NCBI GenBank assembly: GCA_039720395.1
Contig: JBBPBK010000060.1
Coordinates: forward strand, 113,187-177,186
Direction: 5' to 3'
Source of the DNA: Liquidambar formosana
Taxonomy: Eukaryota > Streptophyta > Magnoliopsida > Saxifragales > Altingiaceae
Length of the DNA stretch: 64,000 nt
This document shows, piece by piece, positions 39,871 through 51,643 of the stretch. Under the pieces are notes generated by a model. It ran no database searches, was not told where the DNA came from, and saw only the letters and a list, made by a program, of their open reading frames with translations. Every line of letters begins with the position of its first letter. The stretch's first letter is position 1. The position numbers and the translations under genes were made by a program.

Positions 39871-42558
39871 ATGGCCGATGAAGCAACTAGTGAAGGGGCT
39901 TTTGATGTTGAGACTTGTTTGAAGGCTATCATGACCAAACTTGATTACACCACTGATGTATCCGAGAGGGCATTGAAAATGGCCCAAGATATCCAACATA
40001 AGATGTCCGAACCCGAACAGAATAATGGCCGTACCCCGGGGGGTAACACCGAAAATGGGACCCAGTCTGGAGAAGGCACTAAGACCAATGATGGGGGAAG
40101 CACTCAGCCCAAGGGGAATGAATCACCTGAAGTTTTTAACCTAGAAGGGGGAAGTAAGGGGAAGACCTCTGATACAGACTCTGTGTTGGCTAGTAAGGTA
40201 GAAGCCTTAGAGAGAACTATAAAGGGAATCCGTAGGACAGATGACATGGTGGATGTACGTACCCTATCTTTGTTTCCTCAAGCTCGTATTCCACTACAAT
40301 TCAAGATGCCTGAATTAGAAAAGTTCGATGGAACGGGTTGCCCCAAGACCCATTTGAAGATGTATGTGCGAGCTATGCACCCTCGAGGAGCGACAGATGA
40401 ACTCTTGGCCCAAATGTTCCATGAAACCCTAGCCACTTCTGCTTTAAAATGGTTCCCAGCCTTGGATGAGAATAGAACCCGAACTTGGGAAGACATATGT
40501 AATGAGTTTTCAGAGCACTACAAGTACAACACTGAGGTGGATGTCACAAGAAGGGACCTAGAGACCACAAAACAAGGGGCTAATGAGACCTTTTCCGCTT
40601 TCATTACAAGGTGGAGGCAAAAGGCCTCGAAAATGGCGGATAGACCGAATGAGGAAGATCAGATTCAATTGGTGGTTAAGAACCTATTGCCGGTGTATCA
40701 CAAGCACCTCTTTGCTCACTACTTCCCTAATTTCAAGGCTCTTATCGGAGCAAGTACACAAGTTGAGGATGCCATTGCCGATGGGTCAATCAAGACAGAA
40801 GAAGTCCAAAAGAACCGCAGGTCGAACTTTGCTGGGAAAAACAATGCCGAGGTCAATGCCATAGCCCAACCCATTCAACCCATCTCCCTAAATGACACCA
40901 ACCCACCCCGCCAATTCACCGAGCTGCATATGCCACTTGAGAAAGTACTTGAAAAGCTAAAAAGCCGAGGCCTGTTGAAACTTCTCGACCCAAGACCACC
41001 ACCAAATCCATTGCCCAAGAGCTACAATGAGAATGAATACTGCAAATTCCACCAAGCCAAAGGCCACTCAACCAACCGTTGCTATCGCCTTAGGCATGAG
41101 ATCCAAGACTTACTTGACAAGCAAATCATCTCACCACCAACTCGCCCAAATGTCACTCAAAATCCACTTCCCTCTCATAATTCATCCAACTCCATAAATG
41201 CCATTGAAGCCGACCCATCTCGACCTTGCCTACCCATAAGACAATACACTCCATTACCCATGTCCTTGACCCAAGCCTTTTACCAATGCTGTAACCAAGG
41301 CCTTATCATACCTCACCCTCTAAAGCCTAGACCCCAAACACCCCATCAATATTGCCAGTACCATGGTATACCCGGCCATGACACTGAGGACTGTGCTATG
41401 TTGAGAAAGGTCGTTCAAGACCTCATTGATCAAAAGACCCTACAATTGCCAAAGAAGTCCATCCAACAGCAGTTGAAAGAAAGGTATGAAGCAGGAGACC
41501 CTCGAGTGGGGTTATTGGGAGAACCTTCGGGGAAATTTGATTACTATGTGCTTTATCCCGATCCATTGCCAAGTGAGCCCATAATTCCTACGGGCTGGGA
41601 TGATATACCCGAAGAGGTGCAGATGGAGGACATTGACATGATTGAATGGGATGACCTGATGGGTGACACAAATGAAATTGATGACATATGGGCTAGTGAT
41701 GAAGAAGTAGACCACATGACAAGAGGGGGCCGCCATTTCAAGCCTCCGCACTTGGAATCTGATAATCCACTGGGTGAGTTAGATAAACGCCTTGATGTGC
41801 AAGAGGAAGAGGATGAAGTACTCCGACAATTGAAGAAGACCAATGCCAATATCACCATCTGGGGCTTGCTTATGGCCTCTCACAAGCACAGACAGACAGT
41901 GCTGAAGTTGTTAAAACAGATACAGGTTCCGGTTGATTTGTCTCCTGAGGGATTGGTGAATCTAGTAAACCCTGCTCCGAAGAATTCCACTATAGTGTTC
42001 ACAGAGACTGACTTACCTAAGAGTGGGCCAAGCCACTCCCAAGCCTTGCATATAACTGTTGATACCATGGGGAAGAGAGTTCCTACGGTCTTGATTGATA
42101 ATGGTTCCGCGTTGAATGTATGTCCCTTGAGAACTGCAACTGTTTTGGGCTTGGGGCCCACTGATTTCACTCCATCTGGGCAGACAGTGAGGGCGTATGA
42201 TAATACCCGTAGAGAAGTAATTGGGATGGTCACTCTACCTTTAATCATGGGACCCACGGAGTTCAGAGTAGAATTTCAAGTCCTGGATGTGCCGTCATGT
42301 TTCAATCTGTTATTGGGAAGGCCTTGGATTCATCCTGCTGGGGCTGTACCATCATCATTGCATCAAAAGGTAAAGTTCCCACATGAGGGAGCCATTGTTA
42401 CACTTCAAGGGGACTATGATCTGAAAATGGCAGGTATACCCATATGTGAAATAAAACCAGAATCAATTGAGATACCCTTATCGGGGTTTGAGTACGTGCA
42501 ATGTATAGAAAAAGAGTTCGGGAAGGAAGAGCCATCACACTATTTACCCAAGTTCTGA
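39871..42558 (+). CDS. gag-pro: Gag-protease, unit 2 (C-terminal tail frameshifted)
   Basis: I start it at the ATG 39871 (MADE). The upstream extension begins at a GTG. It encodes 895 aa: a Gag core, two C-x2-H-x4-H-x4-C knuckles and the protease with IDNGSALN (Asp about 743) and LLLGRPW. Near 42548 an 8-base loss relative to unit 3 shifts the frame, giving a stop at 42556-42558. The acidic C-terminal tail survives only as a separate frame (42566-42868). Gag and protease should still be made, but the splice to RT would no longer be in frame with Gag-Pro, so a Gag-Pro-Pol fusion from this unit is not expected. Confidence 0.88.
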   Translation: MADEATSEGAFDVETCLKAIMTKLDYTTDVSERALKMAQDIQHKMSEPEQNNGRTPGGNTENGTQSGEGTKTNDGGSTQPKGNESPEVFNLEGGSKGKTSDTDSVLASKVEALERTIKGIRRTDDMVDVRTLSLFPQARIPLQFKMPELEKFDGTGCPKTHLKMYVRAMHPRGATDELLAQMFHETLATSALKWFPALDENRTRTWEDICNEFSEHYKYNTEVDVTRRDLETTKQGANETFSAFITRWRQKASKMADRPNEEDQIQLVVKNLLPVYHKHLFAHYFPNFKALIGASTQVEDAIADGSIKTEEVQKNRRSNFAGKNNAEVNAIAQPIQPISLNDTNPPRQFTELHMPLEKVLEKLKSRGLLKLLDPRPPPNPLPKSYNENEYCKFHQAKGHSTNRCYRLRHEIQDLLDKQIISPPTRPNVTQNPLPSHNSSNSINAIEADPSRPCLPIRQYTPLPMSLTQAFYQCCNQGLIIPHPLKPRPQTPHQYCQYHGIPGHDTEDCAMLRKVVQDLIDQKTLQLPKKSIQQQLKERYEAGDPRVGLLGEPSGKFDYYVLYPDPLPSEPIIPTGWDDIPEEVQMEDIDMIEWDDLMGDTNEIDDIWASDEEVDHMTRGGRHFKPPHLESDNPLGELDKRLDVQEEEDEVLRQLKKTNANITIWGLLMASHKHRQTVLKLLKQIQVPVDLSPEGLVNLVNPAPKNSTIVFTETDLPKSGPSHSQALHITVDTMGKRVPTVLIDNGSALNVCPLRTATVLGLGPTDFTPSGQTVRAYDNTRREVIGMVTLPLIMGPTEFRVEFQVLDVPSCFNLLLGRPWIHPAGAVPSSLHQKVKFPHEGAIVTLQGDYDLKMAGIPICEIKPESIEIPLSGFEYVQCIEKEFGKEEPSHYLPKF

Positions 42559-42565
42559 TCCAGCA

Positions 42566-42868
42566 TTGACAGACAAAGACCTTTGTGACAGGTACTTTAC
42601 AGATGGGCCGAATCCTCAGAGCTTGACAAGTTGGTACAATTCTGTGGGAAAGAAGAAAGAAGACTGGGTGGAGCACATGGATTCTGAAACCATGGTTACC
42701 ATGTTCCAAGATATGGTTCTTACTTTGGGGGAGTCAGCAACAGAAGATTGCCAAGATTCGTCAATTCACCATGCAACCATGCCACTTCACAATTGGTACC
42801 TAGAAGATGGAGCCATTGCAGAGATCCTTGAAGAGGAAGATCATGACCTGCCTGATAGTAGCTTGTAG
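42566..42868 (+). pseudogene. Detached C-terminal tail of gag-pro, unit 2
   Basis: This 100-aa frame continues the acidic tail that is fused to Gag-Pro in element 1 and unit 3. It is separated here by the 8-base loss and has no credible start of its own. It ends LPDSSL over the intron donor. Confidence 0.8.
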
Positions 42869-43042
42869 GTTCCTTAGTTAGAGTCTTTCCTGCTTTCAAT
42901 AAAGTGTGTCCGCCTATCCCACTTTGTGGAGTTAGGAGTCGTTTCATAGTTGTGGCACCAAATTTTGGTTTCCTTTTCAAGTTTGTGTCTTTTTGTTTGT
43001 TCCTTTAATGAAGTGTGTTTCTTTTATATATTTTGCTTGCAG
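42865..43042 (+). other. Predicted pro/RT intron, unit 2 (178 nt)
   Basis: Donor TT|GTAGGT and acceptor TTGCTTGCAG|T, the same phase as in the other units. Confidence 0.65.
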
Positions 43043-46000
43043 TGTTTCCTTCCTCTCTTCTATGGATATTTATGGCATGGATATAGATCCTAGGAATGAC
43101 GTCCCCCCGGAGCTCGTCGAGCGAAGGAAAAGGGGTGTCACTGAACCTAACATGGATGAATTGGAATCAATCAGTTTAGGGACAAATGAATTGCCAAAGA
43201 TAATTAAAATTGGGATAACCCTTTCACCACTTGAAAAAGAAAAGCTGATAGCCCTCCTAAAGGCCAACATAACGGCCTTTGCATGGTCTTATGAAGACAT
43301 GCCCGGCATAGATCCAGACATTGTGCAGCACTTCATCCCCACCAATCCCCTTAAAAAGCCGGTAAAGCAAAAATTGAGAAGATTGAAACCCGAGTGGGCA
43401 TTGAAGGTAAAGGAGGAAGTAACCAAGCAACTTGATGCGGGGTTCCTACAGGTTGTGGAGTATCCCAAGTGGTTATCTAATATAGTTCCCGTGCCTAAAA
43501 AGGATGGAAAAGTGAGGATGTGTGTGGATTTTCGAGATCTTAATGCAGCAAGCCCTAAGGATGATTTCCCTTTGCCCCACATTGATGTATTGGTAGATAG
43601 TACTGTAGGACATGCGCTCCTCTCTTTCATGGATGGGTTTTCCGGATACAATCAGATAAAGATGGCGCCGCAAGATATGGAGAAAACGGCCTTTATTACA
43701 CAGTGGGGAACATATTGCTACAAAGTGATGCCGTTCGGTTTGAGAAATGCCGGGGCTACCTATCAGAGAGCTGCTACAACATTGCTGCATGACATGATCC
43801 ATAAGGAGGTGGAAGTGTATGTGGACGACATGATCGTGAAGTCCGTGGACCGAGAAGGACACTTCATGGCACTGGAAAGGTTCCTGGAGCGAGCAAAGAA
43901 GTACAACTTGCGTTTGAATCCACAGAAATGCGCCTTTGGTGTCACTGCGGGCAAGTTATTAGGATTTATGATCACTCAGAGGGGAATCGAGGTCGATCCA
44001 GGAAAAATCAAGGCCATTGTGGAGATGGAGCCGCCTAGCACAGAAAAGCAGATTCGAGGGTTCTTGGGGAGAATTCAGTACATAAGCAGGTTCATTGCTA
44101 ATTTGACTATGGTGTGTGAGCCGATTTTCAAGTTGCTTAAGAAGGGTGTGCCGAAGGTATGGAATGAAGAATGTCAAGGAGCCTTTGAGACTATCAAAAG
44201 GTATTTGAGTAATCCACCAATTCTAGTTCCCCCGCGACAAGGTGAACCGTTATTGTTATACTTGACGGTCACTGAAACCGCTACGGGAGCTATGCTAGCT
44301 CAGTACCTTGAGGGGTCAAAAAAGGAGAATGCCATTTACTATCTAAGCAAGAAGATGATAGATTATGAGGTGAAGTACAACGCCATAGAGAAGGCTTGTG
44401 CGGCTTTGGTATGGGCAACTCAGAAACTCCGTCACTACATGATATCGTATGAGGTTTTCTTGATAAGCCGTATGGATCCACTGAAGTATTTGATAGAAAG
44501 GCCGGTTTTATCCTACAGAACTGCTCGTTGGTCGATTCTCCTCAATGAATTCGACATAAAGTATGTAACACAGAAGTCAGTAAAAGGAAGTGTCATTGCA
44601 GATTACTTGGCTAGCTGCCCTGTGGCGTCATCAGAACAATTCAATGATCGATTCCCCGATGAGGATGTCCTGGAGATTGGAAAGAAGAGTTGGAAAGTAT
44701 ACTTTGATGGAGCTGCAAATAAGAAAGGGTATGGGATAGGAGTCCTACTGGTTTCACCTGAAGAAGCATTCACACCCTTGGCGGTTAAGTTAGGGTTTGA
44801 AGCAACCAACAACATTGCTGAGTATGAAGCCTGCATCCTTGCATTGGAAGCCGCACTGGAATTGGGGATCAAAGAGTTAGAGGTTTTCGGAGATTCAGCA
44901 CTGATTATCTGCCAGATAAAGGGAGAGTGGAAGACTCGTGATGAGAAGCTGCTACCATATCATGCCTATTTAGAAGCCTTGACTAAAGAATTTGTGGAAA
45001 TAGAGTTCAATTATTTGTCAAGAAATAAGAACCAATTTGCTGATGCTTTGGCAACTCTAGCTTCTATGGTGGAAATCCCGGATGGTGGGAATGTAAAACC
45101 GTTGGTGATAGAATGTAGAGAAAAACCTGTGTATTGCTGCTCTATTCGAGAAGGAGAAGTGAAAGATGGCCATCCTTGGTACTATGACATCATGAAATTC
45201 ATTGAGGAAAGGGAGTATCCTGAAGGAGCATCCCGCATTGATAGGAGAACACTGAGGAGGCTAGCGAGTCACTATGTTTTGTGTGGAGGAAAGCTATACC
45301 GAAGGTTATACGATGGGGTCCATCTGTTGTGTGTCACTGAGGAAGAAGCCGAACGTCTTGTTAGTGAAATCCATGAAGGAGTTGGAGCACCGCACATGAA
45401 TGGTTATATGCTAGCTAAGAAGATCATGAGGTTGGGTTACTATTGGTCTACAATGGAGAGAGATTGCCATGCACATGTTAAGAAGTGTCACAAATGTCAA
45501 GTCTTTGCTAATGGACAACACTTGCCTTCCATGCCTTTGACAAGCATGTCATCACCTTGGCCGTTTGCAGTGTGGGGAATAGATATAATTGGGCAGATTA
45601 AGCCGAAAGCCTCCAATGGGCATGAGTACATATTGGTAGCTATCGATTACTTCACTAAGTGGGTAGAGGCAGCATCCTTCAAGACCCTGAATGCCAAGAA
45701 GGTAGCGCAGTTCATACAGCTCAACATCATCTACAGGTATGGGGTACCCCATGAGATTATTTCAGACAATGGTCAGCACTTTCAGAAAGAAACCAAGGAG
45801 CTTTTGCAGAAATACAACATAGTGCACCATTTATCCTCCCCTTATCGCCCGCAGACTAATGGGGCAGTGGAGGCCGCCAACAAGAATGTTAAGAAGATAC
45901 TACAGAAAACAGCTGACACCTACACTGATTGGCATGAGAAGTTGCCATTAGCCTTGTGGGGCTATAGAACATCTGTGAGATCGTCAACAGGGGCTACCCC

Positions 46001-46421
46001 TTATTCCTTGGTGTATGGGATGGAGGCTGTTTTGCCTATTGAGTTGGAGGTACCGTCATTACGGGTTGCTATGGAGAGTCAGATAGCAGAAGCAGATTGG
46101 GTTAAGAACCGTTATGATGAGCTGGCATTGCTCGATGAAAGGCGATTGAGGGCCTTGTATCATGTGCAGGGATATCAGCGAAGGGTTGCAAGAGCATTCA
46201 ACAAGCATGTCAAAGACCGAGGTTTGAAGACAGGGGATTTGGTGTTGAAAGAAATCAGAGCTCCAATTTTTGATCCACGAGGGAAGTTCAAGCCAAGTTG
46301 GGGTGGCCCGTATGTTATCAGGGAGATATTACCAGCAGGGGCTGTTCGCCTCATGGATTTGGATGGAATTGAGTTCGCTCGCCCTACCAATTTGGATCAA
46401 TTAAAGAAGTATTATGTGTAA
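43043..46421 (+). CDS. pol: RT-RNase H-archaeal RNase H-integrase polyprotein, unit 2 (intact)
   Basis: First in-frame MDIYG is at 43062; from there it is 1119 aa. RT has YVDD at residues 253-256 (43818-43829). The archaeal-type RNase H has its first Asp at about residue 549. The integrase has its HHCC finger, a DDE core with ISDNGQ (Asp about 902) and a GGPY motif near the C-terminus, with no chromodomain. It has no frameshift or premature stop. It differs from unit 1 by two amino acids I noticed (Lys/Arg after MITQ and Phe/Leu in LAL). It replicates the element by reverse transcription and integrates the cDNA. Confidence 0.95.
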
Positions 46422-46478
46422 GGCCTGCTAGGTTGAAAACCCATAAGGGCGGCCTAGGCAAAAGTTAAGGCATTTGAA

Positions 46479-46600
46479 CTACGAGGGCCTGATTCCCCAT
46501 TCCTAAAAAAAAAATGAAAAAAAGAGAAAAATGAAGAAAAAATAAAAAATAAAAAAAATAAAAAAAAAAAAAAAATTGAAAAAAGGATGGGGATACGTAG
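46479..46600 (+). ncRNA. Post-pol two-tier stem-loop with an A-rich loop, unit 2
   Basis: Same outer and inner pairing as 29031-29155, with a slightly shorter A-rich loop. No gene lies between it and 46769. Confidence 0.55.
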
Positions 46601-46769
46601 GCAGCCCATAAAGTTACCTTGGGTGCGGTCCAAACAACACCACAACAACAAATCTCAAAATTGAATTATTATTGGCAATTCATTTAGAACTAATTGATTG
46701 ACATAGCAATTTATTGATGTTAGATAAAGAACTATTGACATGCCATAGATAACCTATTTCTAAAAGTCT

Positions 46770-48056
46770 TCAAGTCTTTTTGTTTTTCTTCAGAGTCTCT
46801 TGGTTTGCTTTCTGCTCCTTTCTTTCAAGTCTTCGCTTCTTTCGTAAGTCATGAGCATGTGTTGCTTCCACTGCTTCCAGAATGTCTTCCCTGCAAAACC
46901 CAAGTCTTGTGTCCTTGATAAGGTCATAAATCCTTTCCCTGCGTATGGTTTCTCTTTCACCTAAGCTATTCTTCAACCATGTCTTGTATTCAGGGCTCAT
47001 GACATAAGGCCCATCAGTGTTCTCAACTCGAGTCAGTTTCAGTTGGTCAGTCCATCTAGTCTTGGCCCACTTAACTATTGTGGGGCCCACAGGTTCAACA
47101 GAATAATCAAATACCACAGAAGTAGGTATGGTTTGCATGGCACCCATTTGACGAAGGATTCTTGAAGTCCAATAGAATGAAGTTGATCTCAACCCTATGA
47201 GCTTGACCATAGCACACCCAGAAGTTCGAAGAAGAATTTGTTCCTTGCATCCCCATGTGGAGACAAACCACCTGATGTTTCGCCATGAGAGAGTTTGGAA
47301 GTAGCCCAACCATTCCCTCAAAGAAAACTGACCAGGAAGTTCAACTCGACGGCAACAATAATGTTGGGGTTTGTATGGATTAATGGTGGTAGGAGATAAG
47401 AAATTAAGCCTTTCAAGAAGCCACATCTGCAGTAGAATGGGGCTCCCTCCTAATGGGGCTTGTGGGTTATCATGAACTTTGTCTAAACTATTGAGGGTTT
47501 CAGCTAGCACCATGGGAATCAGGTTGTTATGTTCAAGAAGAAAAGGGATCAGTTCACAAATTTGAATAGGGACATAGAGAGTCCCCGTGGAGATAAGGAA
47601 GCGACCAACCAAGCAGAAAGCAAGAGCATGTTGAGTAGGAAGGTTGAAATCCAAGGTACCTTTGCTATCATGAGCCAAGAAGGAAGTTGCTATTTCCATG
47701 AGATTCACCTTATGATCCTTCACAAATATGGAGGCCTCTTGTTGAGAAATCCCAAGGAAGTTGGAGAAGGAAATCAGGTAACTTGAGCGAGGAGTAGGGA
47801 GGATGAAAGGTCCCACAGGTGAAACTCCATACAAGGCGCAGAATTCCTCCATTGTTGGGCATAGTTCTTCATAGTTGAAGCGGAATACATGAAGTTGGGG
47901 ATCCCAAAAATATGTAGCAGCAGTAAGAAGAGTGGTTTCAAGCTTCACATGCATCAAAGAAAACAATGGATCCAAGCAGTAGCACTTGAACTCCTTCCTT
48001 GCCTCCGCACTCATAACCTTCAGAAAATCACTCAAGAGCTTGTCTAGGGCTTCCAT
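46770..48056 (-). CDS. Antisense DUF7745-like protein, unit 2 (428 aa, intact)
   Basis: The translation is identical to the unit 1 copy. It has its own TATA box (48105-48112, minus strand) and palindrome (48200-48280). It is a single exon from the ATG complement at 48054-48056, with the same Trp51/Asp52 core and basic C-terminus. Function unknown. Confidence 0.82.
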   Translation of the reverse strand: MEALDKLLSDFLKVMSAEARKEFKCYCLDPLFSLMHVKLETTLLTAATYFWDPQLHVFRFNYEELCPTMEEFCALYGVSPVGPFILPTPRSSYLISFSNFLGISQQEASIFVKDHKVNLMEIATSFLAHDSKGTLDFNLPTQHALAFCLVGRFLISTGTLYVPIQICELIPFLLEHNNLIPMVLAETLNSLDKVHDNPQAPLGGSPILLQMWLLERLNFLSPTTINPYKPQHYCCRRVELPGQFSLREWLGYFQTLSWRNIRWFVSTWGCKEQILLRTSGCAMVKLIGLRSTSFYWTSRILRQMGAMQTIPTSVVFDYSVEPVGPTIVKWAKTRWTDQLKLTRVENTDGPYVMSPEYKTWLKNSLGERETIRRERIYDLIKDTRLGFCREDILEAVEATHAHDLRKKRRLERKEQKANQETLKKNKKT

Positions 48057-48199
48057 AACTTTCTCTCAATGAATGTTAGTAGGGTTTGAGACCCCTTGGA
48101 TGTGCTTTTATAGGAAAAAATTCGGAAATCCGTGTTTTGGAAGGTGGAATCCCGTCAAAATAGGAAGTTTCCTAAAATCAGGCGAAACACCGCTTCGGG

Positions 48200-48280
48200 C
48201 TCGGGTGACCACCCAGGCCTGGGCGGCTAGCCGCCTGGGCCCAGGCGGCTAGCCGCCCAGCCCCAGGTGGTCACCCGAGG
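48200..48280. repeat. GC palindrome upstream of the DUF7745-like gene, unit 2
   Basis: Same sequence and position as 30755-30835. Confidence 0.75.
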
Positions 48281-48529
48281 CCGCCGTCTTGTTTCGCCCA
48301 TTTTTGCCTTGTTATGCCTTCGTTTGGCCCTTTTGTGATGTTTTGACTTTTTTGTGCTTGATTTAAGCCCATTTTTCACTCAATACAAGATCATATCATT
48401 GCAATCAAGTTCAACATAGATTCATCAAGTATCCATAATAAAGGTTCAAGGTTGGGAATTGAAATTCCTAATTAGTACATAACAAGAAGATAATAAGTTC
48501 CAACATTCCTAACAAGAGGTGAGTGAAAC

Positions 48530-51189
48530 TCAATGATTTCCCGTGGGCCTTCTCTTTCGACTTGGCCCCGCTCCATCATGCCCTGCACGAGGTGCTCTAG
48601 AAGGGGGCATATCCTGTGGTGGATTAGACGATGATGCCTGTTGCAAACAAAGATAATGAGTTAGGAGGGTAATGGTGCCAATCCTAGTTGAAAGCTAATA
48701 AGATGATCACTTACTTGGGGATTTAAGCGTGCTTCCAGAACTGAGTTCTCTAAACTCATTCGCACAAGATCCCTCCTCAATCCTTCATTGAGTTCAATGC
48801 ATTCCTGGGCATACTCCCGTGGAACCTAGGAAAGTATAAACATGGTTAACAATAATGAAAGAATCCAATTCCTAGAAGATAAGAGTTTAGAACTCACATT
48901 CTCATAATATGGATCGATCTTGGGATATTCATCGAATGGTGGATGGGTAATATCAGTCTTCACAAATTTTGTCCCACTGCACAAGTTCACATACCAATTT
49001 AGTTGTGGGAGGGGTGGAGGTTGATTTCCTTCAAGGTCCTCATCCTCGTCATTGTAAGTCATCCCAGTGGCAGATCCAACTGTGGAGCTGTGTCCCCTTG
49101 CCCGTCGGCCCTGAAATTCAAATTTTTGTCAAATGGAGTCTTTCTTATAATCTTAAAAAAGAGTTTAACAGTGTGGGGAGCTCACCCCTTGAGGTGGGAG
49201 ACCAGTGACCCTAGGATTCATCAGATATTGTCGACAAAAGGCAGTGTATTCTATGCGAGGGGAGGTGAATCCCTCAGCATCCCAACCCCTCAGAGCCTCT
49301 TCTAGTTCATCCCCTACTAGGTGGCTAGTATGCCTCATGTCCTTTGGTGGCATGGAAGGTGTCACAGCTGCATTCATGTTTCCATGGACTTGTCTCAGGA
49401 CTCGTTCCCCAAGATACCAGCATCTACCTGTGGGGCCTTCAAAAAGGACCCTTTTGCTTGTCAACTCCAAACAAGAGGAGTACTTCTCGGGAAGCCTATG
49501 CTCCCACAACCTCCATGGATCCCATTCCACCTGTTGAGTTTGAAATGAGAAATGAAAAGAGAAAGATAAAAAGATAAGGAGAAAAAAAGATTCTACCATA
49601 TCAACAGTCAAGCTAGCAAGATATGCCCTTGCATGGGCATAATCGTGTCGATTGGAGGCTCTTGTAGCCAAGCAAGATGGAGCATAATTCTGAAGGATGG
49701 GCCATGACATGGCATCACTAGCAAGAGTTGGGCGACACATGTTCAGGTACTCGTAGTACCATATCTGTGGAAAACCAAAGAAAAAGAAGAAATCATGTGT
49801 GTGTTAAGTTTCGGGAAATAATAGAGAATTGAATGTTCTTTGTTACCTCCCAAACGAAAGGAAGTCCCCCAAAGTTCTTTGCAACTCCTCGGGACATGTC
49901 AGTCATGGAGCGATACATGTTTGCGAAAGCAGCTCCACCCCAATTGTATCTCCCAATTTTGTTCACATCTTCCATGCTAGCTAGCAACTCAAGTCGAGCC
50001 ATGTCATTGGTGCCCGCAAAAAAGGTACATGAAATCATGTAGAGCAAGAAAGCTCTCACAATGTATTGGGGATCCGTCCCCTCACTCTCTTCTTCAGTGG
50101 CAAAGGTGTTGTAGAGCCAAGTACGGCGCACACCTTTTGGGCTTAATTCCGCTTCAACCCCAAGTAGAGCTACTATGTAGTTTTGATCCATGTTGGCATG
50201 TTCATAGTAGTCCAAGCGCTTGCCTTTCAAGCTCAACCCAGTTATCATGGTGAAATCCTTAGGGGTCATGGTCATCTCCCCGAAGCTAAAATGGAAAGTG
50301 TTGGTGGTGTCCCACCATAGCTCTGTCAAGGCAAATAATGCTTGCCTATCCCATTGCTCGTTCCATAGAGCATCTAGGAAGGGCTCAAAACCCGCCTTCT
50401 TTACTATCTTGCGAGCACGTGGTTGGGCATGATTCATATATCTCCACCAAGAGATGAGTCCCTTTATTGATGTCCTTGTACGGAGACTTTGGAAGTCGGG
50501 CTATGTCAAAAGATTGTGTATTGAGTTAGCATTGAAAACATAGAGATATTGGGCATACATTGGTAATTGATTTCAAATGGTTTTCCAAAAGTTTTAAAAT
50601 ATGGGTTTTGATTCATGAAATGAATTAGAAATGAATGCCCATGACTTTGTGTATTCAAATTCATTGATTTTGTAAGGATTGAACATGGTTTTGCCTTTCG
50701 GGCATTTTATCGAACACTTGGTGTGTAACTTGTTTTCAAGCATTGAAATGAAAGATTTTTGTATATCAAATCCTTGCCAAGACCATATGACTTGGTTCTA
50801 CAATGCAAACCAATTGATTTTTCAAGAATTGAACATGTTTTTGTCTCTTTGGCATTTTATCAAACACTTGGTGGGCATCTTTTCTCAAGCATTGGGAAAC
50901 AAGCTTTTTGCACATTCAATCCTTGCCAAATCAATGAACTTGGCTTAACAATGATAGAAACAATCAAAAGAAGATCATGGGAATGCATTTTATCCAATAG
51001 AAATCAAAATTTCATGATAAACATGTTAAGTTGGGAAGAACTAACCTCATGTTGGGAATGGAGGTAGGAGAGATGCTTCTTAGGTTCAAGCAACACCTTG
51101 TCTTGGGATGCATCATAGATTGGTGCCTTGTATGTATTCTTGATCACATAATATGGATACTTGATGTTGGAATCATTGCTAGAAGCCAT
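48530..51189 (-). CDS. Antisense PMD protein, unit 2, seven exons
   Basis: It has the same exon lengths and splice sites as the unit 1 copy, shifted by 17444-17445 bases, from the ATG complement at 51187-51189 to the stop at 48530-48532. There is no stop in any exon. Exon 2 (PMD core) lies within 49847-50500. One intron is a base shorter than in unit 1, which does not affect the frame. The three-way conservation of exon phase, while introns vary freely in their T/A runs, supports a real spliced gene. Confidence 0.82.
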
Positions 51190-51484
51190 TGTTGGTGGTT
51201 GAGCTTGTATGTGAGAAAAATGGGTTTGATAAGAAAGATGATGAATTTGATCTTGCAACTTGATGATTGATGCTTGTTTTTGTTGTTGAATGACTTGTTC
51301 TTGATGCTATTTCATGCACATAACTTGAATTGAAAGTGAAACTTTGAATGAGAATATGTATGTGAGAATTTGGAGAAGGATGGAGTGAGTTCTAGAGAGA
51401 GAAGCTCTCTATTTTCGAGCTTGGAGGCTTGAATGCACAAATGGGGAGTCAAGGGTTTAAAAACCCTCAAACTGGGCAGCACCA

Positions 51485-51564
51485 GCCTCGGGTAACCGCC
51501 CAGCATGGGGCGGCAAGCCGCCTGGGCTTGGGCGGCAAGCCACCAGCAGCCAGGTGGTCACCCC
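51485..51564. repeat. GC palindrome upstream of the PMD gene, unit 2
   Basis: Same variant of the module as at 34041-34120. Confidence 0.65.
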
Positions 51565-51643
51565 CCCTTGCTCGCTCCGTTGCGCTCGTTTGGCCTTTGC
51601 TCGCCTATTCGCGCTTTTGAACCTTCTTTGAGATGGATTATCA

